Source: Dunaliella salina (Eukaryota; Chlorophyta; Chlorophyceae; Chlamydomonadales; Dunaliellaceae). Taken from it: a stretch of DNA of 10,552 bases. The notes under the pieces are model-generated. The model was not told the DNA's origin. It worked only from the letters and a program-made list of their open reading frames with translations, and ran no database searches. How positions within the stretch are numbered: the first letter of the stretch is position 1; every line of letters starts with the position of its first letter. Shown piece after piece: positions 6,643 through 10,552 of this stretch. The position numbers and the translations under genes were made by a program. Location: positions 76,760-87,311 of the forward strand of contig MU069912.1 in NCBI GenBank assembly GCA_002284615.2, read 5' to 3'.

Positions 6643-6647
6643 CTTGG
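6638..6647 (+). repeat. Right target-site duplication GCCACCTTGG
   Basis: Partner of 5876-5885. It overlaps the last bases of the third 18-base repeat unit, so part of the match may be microhomology at the 5' joint and not a true duplication. Confidence 0.45.
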
Positions 6648-6740
6648 AGGGCAGTCTGATGTTATTGATGAAAGTTGTTTACAAGTGTATAAAGTGGGCC
6701 CAATTATAAGCCCTAACAACAAAGTCGATGAGAGTTGAGA
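6648..6740. other. Short spacer, possibly host-element sequence
   Basis: This lies between the right flank of the third copy and the tail of the fourth. If the third copy is a simple insertion, this was once joined to the sequence left of 5876. I see no motif to test that. Confidence 0.3.
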
Positions 6741-7570
6741 AGAAAAAAGAAAACAACAGAGGAAGAAAAATTCCCTCTACTTCAATCAAGGCAGACACAT
6801 TAGTTCCAAGAGCCGTGAGTCTCCCTCACCAAAAAATGAGATGGAATTCAATGTTGTTCTGAAAGGTTTCTGGCAGCACGTGGCTCCAGGGCATCAAGGT
6901 TATGATGAGTACTCTTGCTCTGTGGCACGTCTTGTTGAGGTAAATTTGTGCTCAAATTGTACAGAAAGGGCATGGAGCTTTCCTGCAACTCTGAGAGATC
7001 TCGTGGGTCAATCCCTGTTTGGGAATAAATGCATAGTTTTCTGAATTGATCCAGGGTTTGGGCAGTGTAGATAGTCCCATCCACGCCCAGAGGGAGGTTT
7101 ACAGTGTAATTTTTGCCTTGGAATTGTCTGCAGCATCCACTGAGTTATCGCGGAAGCCTCTATTGGACACCAGGCCTTGTATGTTCACAGTATTCAAATG
7201 CCAGCAGTGCTATCAAGTGAATACGGAGGCTTTGTACATTCATGGGGCTGCATGACCAGCCTCTGAGAGTTATGCGTTTCTCAAATCTCTGCTGCCCCCA
7301 TGCTCCGCAGTACTTCATGTCAGGGTTCAGCTCGTTTAGAAGCGTACTGGATGGAACAAATACAAAGCTTAAGAGCAAGCTTGATTTTTCTGAGGCTAGT
7401 ACGTCTTCATCTCTTAGAGCCGTACCCGAATGTATGGGCGGCCCAGGGACTTTCCGGGACACTTGATCTATTTGGTGGAACGCAGCCGAGGACGCGGGTT
7501 GTTTGGAGTTCGACCCTGCTGGGTACCGGTGAGGATTTGCCTTGAGCAAGCATGTCCTTCCCTCAATCAA
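6741..7570 (-). mobile_element. Older, decayed retroelement copy of the same family (fourth copy)
   Basis: The tail region 6741-6847 has the family layout on the element strand: GAGACTCACGGCTCTTGG, then a stem around AGAGGAA/TTCCCTCT (plus strand, 6758-6778), then a T/C run. Coding remnants lie at 6848-7240. Positions 7240-7570 on the minus strand form one open frame, with RVPG/GPPIHSGTA-like sequence I cannot assign, and could be element linker. The 5' limit near 7570 is set only by where that frame stops. It is more diverged than the plus-strand copy and the third copy. Confidence 0.5.
6848..7240 (-). pseudogene. Endonuclease-family C terminus of the fourth copy
   Basis: On the minus strand the frame through 7160 carries RIHLIALLAFEYCEHTRPG (near 7220-7165), the equivalent of HLIEFKYCEDTRP with an extra segment where ExK should be. 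Then a TAG. A second frame (7084-6848) carries MDGTIYTAQTLDQFRKL, a short CIYSQT interruption, GIDPRDLSEL and the end RAARNLSEQH. Both core motifs are damaged. Confidence 0.55.
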
Positions 7571-7599
7571 TGCTATCGGGAAATGTCCAATAACGTAGC

Positions 7600-7622
7600 T
7601 TTTCCTTTTCCTTTTCCTTTTC
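7600..7622 (+). repeat. TTTTCC microsatellite, nearly four units
   Basis: TTTTCC is repeated from 7600 to 7622. The sequence after it (CTTAATCTCCTGTATCGAGAGG) weakly resembles the family 3' tail but is too diverged to call. Confidence 0.6.
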
Positions 7623-7727
7623 TTAATCTCCTGTATCGAGAGGTCTTCTTTTTAATTTGATACCAAGCGGCCAGACTATCTGCTAAGGGGACTTGTAAAT
7701 ACGGTGCCTTGGAAGAAAGAAAGACTT

Positions 7728-8010
7728 ACGCTTGCCGTTCGGCCGCATGCATTAAGGAAAGAACCTCCCATTGACTCCCACGGATAGAGGGCCAAATGTA
7801 CACCCTGACCACAAGGACTCAATCCAAGGACATCCTACTTACTGTTACCATCCACACCTTTGACCAGGGAGCCGTAACATGACGGCAGTTGGGCTACCTT
7901 GGTAGCCCAATTTGATTTGACTTGGCCCTAGGATTCCTCTTTTCCTTAATTGATATGGGGAGTGTTCTCACTGCCTGAGTAATTTTCTTTCTTTTCTTTC
8001 TTCTGTCTTC
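7728..8010 (+). repeat. Plus-strand repeat ending in a retroelement-type 3' tail
   Basis: It starts TTACGCTTGCCGTTCGGCCGC and is partly repeated at 8286-8395. It contains a 10-bp stem-loop (7889-7910) and ends in a tail (7936-8004) with TTTTCCTTAATTGATATGGG and a T/C run. That tail resembles the endonuclease elements' 3' ends. No coding frame is open through it. It may be a non-autonomous element or the 3' end of another non-LTR family. Confidence 0.45.
7889..7910 (+). repeat. 10-bp perfect inverted repeat
   Basis: TTGGGCTACC, two bases, GGTAGCCCAA. It lies about 25 bases before the pyrimidine-rich tail, the position held by a stem-loop in the endonuclease elements. Confidence 0.7.
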
Positions 8011-8040
8011 CTTATCTGGCTGTAGGTCAAATCCCTAATG

Positions 8041-8052
8041 TAATGTAATGTA
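8041..8052 (+). repeat. Short TAATG repeat
   Basis: TAATG recurs about three times around 8036-8049, directly after the tail of the 7728-8010 repeat. It may be the terminal microsatellite of that element or a simple target-site feature. Confidence 0.35.
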
Positions 8053-8194
8053 CAACTTGTTGAATGACAGCTTGCTCGCTAGGAGACCTAACCTTAATGT
8101 GTGCGGCCTGTGGCCTGCGCAGACTCTTCTTTTGTTTTTCTACAATAACAGTATCCTAAGCCTGTTTTTTGTGACTGACTGTCCTTCTTCTCAG

Positions 8195-8368
8195 GCGGCT
8201 TCTCCCCCGTCAGTATCTCACCGCAGCAGGCGCAGCATCACAGCAAGGACTAGCACAACCAATCGCGTTTCCAAAAAAGATAAGGTTTACGCTTGCCCAA
8301 GGGCCGCGTGTATTAAGGAAAGACCTGTTAGGGAACCCACCGACAACCCAGATTCCTCCAAGTTCTAG
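8195..8368 (+). CDS. Possible internal or last exon, Ser/Arg-rich, overlapping a repeat
   Basis: A good acceptor (CTGACTGTCCTTCTTCTCAG, ending 8194) leads into an open frame reading AASPPSVSHRSRRSITARTS, then VSKKDK and VYACPRAACIKERPVREPTD, with a stop at 8366-8368. The acceptor has a long pyrimidine tract and a plausible branch sequence. The second half overlaps the repeat shared with 7728-7830, which argues for transposon sequence. No upstream exon is visible. I do not recognise a product. Confidence 0.22.
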   Translation, partial: AASPPSVSHRSRRSITARTSTTNRVSKKDKVYACPRAACIKERPVREPTDNPDSSKF

Positions 8369-8395
8369 GTGCACACCCTCACCCAGGGATAAATC
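8286..8395 (+). repeat. Second, diverged copy of the 7728-7830 repeat
   Basis: TTACGCTTGCC, GGCCGC and ATTAAGGAAAGA are shared in the same order and spacing with 7728-7770. CACCCT and AATCC match further on, with gaps. Both copies are on the plus strand. An AATAAA follows at about 8511. Confidence 0.55.
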
Positions 8396-8436
8396 CATCA
8401 TACGTTGGTGGAACGTGTTGCATCGGTCTGTCACGC

Positions 8437-8875
8437 TAAATCATGGTTATCGCTGATCCTGGTCGTGCAGTCAGTTAGTTACTTTGTTACCTTAATTCTT
8501 AGACTGGCTCAATAAATGGCCAACGAGTTGTTGAGAATTTGGTAGTATAACGGTCTGGATTTAACATCACCTATTCTCAGCAGTGTAAATCAAGCAGATG
8601 ATGGAGTAGTCTCTCATTGCCCTGGGAGGGGCATAGGGGAGCAGACCTTGCAACCATGTATCTAAGCTGAGTATGTCTTATGTGTGAAGAATAAATGCTG
8701 TGTGCATCGTGCGGGAGTGCAGGAGGGAGCAGTGAACCCAGAAACCCAGCAACCCTGTCTCACTCGCATCTCTTCCCATCAGCTCGAGTGAACTTGTCCT
8801 TTGTCTGGATGGTTGTAGGCAGCCCTGGACGAAAGACATCCATTTCTCAACATAGGCCTTGTTGAATGAATATGA
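8437..8875 (+). other. Possible LTR or 5' leader of a gag-like element
   Basis: There is no coding frame I can support. AATAAA occurs at about 8511 and at 8690-8695, the latter followed by TGCTGTGTGCATCG. A poly(A) signal about 180 bases before a gag-like frame is what an LTR followed by a leader would give. The second LTR, the primer-binding site and the TG...CA ends are not visible, so this is inference from position. Confidence 0.28.
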
Positions 8876-9403
8876 GCACATTGCAGGCGACAAGGGCGAC
8901 AAGGGCGACAAGAGCAACTGAACAGCATGGAGCTGCGAATAGGTGAGGATGTTGCTGCGTTTGCTCTAAAATTCCAGAATTTGGCTAAAGAAGCAGCAGT
9001 CAAGGACGACAAAGCAGCAAGGAAACTGATCTTGGCTGTCCGTAAGAACGTTCCAGATCTGGCCACAGTGCTTGAAGATAGCATCATTTTCAAAAGTGCC
9101 ACGCTTGCTGAACTTGTGCAGCTGGCCAAAGGCTACACCAAGCTGCGGAGCTATCAACTGTGTGACACGCGCGCTAAGCATCATAATGCCCTTGCCGCAA
9201 TTTACGTTGAAAGACCTTGCCCAGTGCCTGGACATTATGACCACTACATGCATGAGTGCTGTGACCTAAGACAGTTCGCTGCTGCACATGAAACTTCTGG
9301 ATCTTGTTTGCCAAACAGGCAGGTGCACACTACCGCATCAAATGCCCATGAAGAGTCAGTAGAGCAAGAAATAGCAGCATTGCGAGCAGATTGGGGTGCG
9401 TGA
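8876..9403 (+). pseudogene. Gag-like protein of an LTR-type retroelement
   Basis: The frame is open from 8876, with its first ATG at 8927 (159 codons with the stop from there). It starts with RRQGRQGRQEQL, read from three 9-base repeats, then MELRIGEDVAAFALKFQNLA. A helical stretch with AARKLILAVRKNVPDLATVL and SATLAELVQLAKGYTKL follows, then CPVPGHYDHYMHEC, which has Cys/His spacing like a degenerate knuckle. The end is EEEIAAL-type sequence (EQEIAALRADWGA). The layout, a helical capsid-like part followed by a Cys/His patch, fits retrotransposon Gag; the assignment is from remembered similarity. The TTGCAG just before the open region could be an acceptor. The stop at 9401-9403 sits at a duplication junction. 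No protease or RT follows, so the element is truncated. Confidence 0.5.
8886..8912 (+). repeat. Three exact 9-base repeats GGCGACAAG
   Basis: Units are 8886-8894, 8895-8903 and 8904-8912. In the gag-like frame they encode alternating Arg-Gln and Gly, which would make a basic N-terminal patch if translation begins upstream of the ATG at 8927. Confidence 0.75.
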
Positions 9404-9419
9404 GCAGATTGGGGTGCGC
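9384..9419 (+). repeat. 18-base tandem duplication creating an in-frame stop
   Basis: The units 9384-9401 and 9402-9419 differ only in the last base (T versus C). The T of the first unit plus GA of the second makes the TGA that ends the gag-like frame. With C it would read CGA (Arg), and the frame would stay open to about 9530. Confidence 0.75.
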
Positions 9420-9644
9420 AAGACATACAATCGCAAAGCCCGGCGCGAGGTACCTCCACGCGGTCACCCTGGGCAACGCTGCATGGACTGTCCCGCGTCC
9501 ATGCAGCAGCTGAACCCTCGCGCCGGCACTGAGTTTCACACCCCCACACACAGGTGGCTCTTTCAAGACTGTGGGGTCGGTGGACCACATGGCAGCGGCG
9601 CGCAGCAACGTGCAGCAGCGGCAGCAGCATGGGGTTTGAGCTAG
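9404..9644 (+). pseudogene. Possible gag continuation in the +1 frame
   Basis: A frame open at 9396-9644 reads ARREVPPRGHPGQRCMDCPA, then RAGTEFHTPTHRWLF and an Ala run. It is +1 relative to the gag-like frame. The gag frame itself continues past the duplication stop as SPARGTSTRSPW and stops near 9530. I cannot tell which was coding in the ancestor. Confidence 0.25.
9478..9507 (+). repeat. 11-bp perfect stem-loop
   Basis: GCTGCATGGAC (9478-9488), an 8-base loop TGTCCCGC, then GTCCATGCAGC (9497-9507). It lies about 75 bases after the gag-like stop. Confidence 0.75.
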
Positions 9645-10106
9645 CAGAGGTTGCAGAATGCAGCTGGTCCTGGGATGCGGAGCATGCGCAGGACATTGGA
9701 GGAGTGGTATAAGCAGTGACGGGGATGGCAAGGCGAGCAGAGGCATGGATGGTATCAGGCAAGCGGAGGGTGGAGCCTGTGGTCTGGGGGCCGGGCATGG
9801 CATGCACTGTGCAATATGTTGGCACTACTGAGGGTTCTAAGGGCTGTTCCATAGGCTTCTGTTTGTGGTCAGCAGCTGCATGAAATGTGCAGGCTTAAAT
9901 TCAGCCCAGCAGCCAGAAGTCGCCATGCGCAACTGTTGGGCATGGCTTTCCTTGGTTGGAAGGCTCATTTGGACAGTGTGGACCCTGCTTGTTGTTGAAG
10001 GTCTGGAACTCCAGTCTTTCATATACTTTCCAGCTCTCTGTTGCTGAACCTGTCCTCTTTCTCTGCTTGTTGTGCTTCTCTCAGTCTGAACTTTGTGGTG
10101 GGGGGG
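9645..10106. other. No recognisable gene
   Basis: Short frames exist on both strands but none has a domain or splice support. By position it may be further sequence of the gag-like element or its flank. It ends at a G run (10100-10106), where the tail of the fifth retroelement copy begins. Confidence 0.4.
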
Positions 10107-10552
10107 AAAAGAAAAGAAAAAGAAAAACTACGTAGGCAGAGAAACTCTCCCTACAACAATTAAGGAGAAGGTGACACATTGGCTCAAAAAAAGAGCCGTG
10201 TGCCCCCTTCACCACAAGGTATGAATAAGAGAATGCTAATGTGGGTCTGGAGGGTTACTAGAAGCACCTGGCTCTAGAGCCTGGCTGTGGGAAGTATTCT
10301 TATTTTCAATAGCGCGGCGGATGGTGACTAGTTTGTGGGCATATTGAACAGAATGGGCATGAAGTTGTTGAGCAAGCTTTGTGGCACGGTGTTGATCCAA
10401 TCCTAGATGTATGAGTTGCTTCAGGGTATGCTCAGTGTAAATAGTTCCACCTACACCCAGGAGAATAGGGTGAATTGTAACAGCTTTAGCGTTAATAAGT
10501 TTACAAAGGTCTGCATGCTGCTGCTTTGCTGCGTTCAACTGATGCTCTGGCC
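10107..10552 (-). mobile_element. Partial retroelement copy (fifth copy), cut by the right edge
   Basis: On the element strand it ends CTACGTAGTTTTTCTTTTTC and then T/C sequence followed by seven C. Stem B (10132-10154) has one mismatch. Stem A is GGCTC (10181-10185) with GAGCC (10193-10197). It closely matches the third copy over the whole overlap, in the same orientation. Its ExK and RPD motifs would lie beyond the window. Confidence 0.72.
10236..10552 (-). pseudogene. Endonuclease-family C terminus of the fifth copy (partial)
   Basis: The minus-strand frame is open from the window edge: AAKQQHADLCKLINAKAVTI, HPILLGVGGTIYTEHTLKQL, LAQQLHAHSVQYAHKLVTIR, ending SSNPPDPH and a stop. No stop or frameshift is seen in the visible part, making this the cleanest copy of this segment. 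It may come from a more recent or less damaged insertion, but only the last 100 or so residues can be seen, so I call it a remnant with caution. Confidence 0.6.

Noticed and set aside
7600..7660. Possible further copy of the retroelement 3' tail
   Set aside because: Similarity rests mainly on simple TTTTCC repeats; the stem-loop parts do not match.
9244..9852. 202-codon minus-strand open frame, the longest in the window
   Set aside because: It overlaps the gag-like frame on the other strand, is rich in Cys, Ala, Pro and Ser as expected of a GC-rich shadow frame, and shows no domain, signal or splice support.

Overview
This looks like a TE-rich stretch of animal nuclear DNA, most likely from a hard tick or another chelicerate. 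That guess rests on remembered resemblance of the retroelement proteins to ones common in tick assemblies, and I ran no search. There are no bacterial operons, Shine-Dalgarno-led genes, rRNAs, tRNAs or CRISPR arrays. Coding signals are short, split by introns, or eroded by stops and frameshifts.

Positions 1-2050 are the host-gene part. A small two-exon gene (736-1273, +, 144 residues predicted) has an Arg/Ser-rich presequence-like N terminus, an eight-Gln tract and one C-terminal hydrophobic segment. Its 103-nt GT-AG intron restores frame exactly, and AATAAA lies 10 nt past the stop. A second, less certain candidate is a 46-codon reading frame at 1798-1938 with a strong secretory signal peptide. 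Positions 2051-3185 hold no gene I can name; the right part may be the 3' UTR of the element that follows.

Positions 3186-7570 are a nest of retroelement remnants of one broad family, probably non-LTR. Its C-terminal protein has a CPLC zinc-knuckle-like motif, then RPD and (L/I)(I/V)ExK motifs that fit a PD-(D/E)xK restriction-like endonuclease, then a conserved GVGGTIYTxHTL tail. An old minus-strand element ('host element') carries an RNase H domain (5080-5600) and the knuckle/endonuclease part (3186-4156). A younger plus-strand copy (4157-5073) splits these and is flanked by TAAGTG on both sides. A third copy (5886-6637, minus) is flanked by GCCACCTTGG, and a fourth, more decayed copy lies at 6741-7570 (minus). 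A fifth (10107-10552, minus) runs off the right edge.

The copies share a 3' tail with two potential stem-loops followed by a pyrimidine run. A related tail at 7936-8004 ends a different plus-strand repeat (7728-8010).

Positions 8048-8520 contain a second diverged copy of part of that repeat and a possible small exon. Positions 8690-9644 look like the 5' part of an LTR-type element: an AATAAA, then a gag-like frame (8876-9403) ended by a stop made at the junction of an 18-nt tandem duplication. The elements share no pathway with the host genes; the window records repeated insertion and decay beside one or two small genes.
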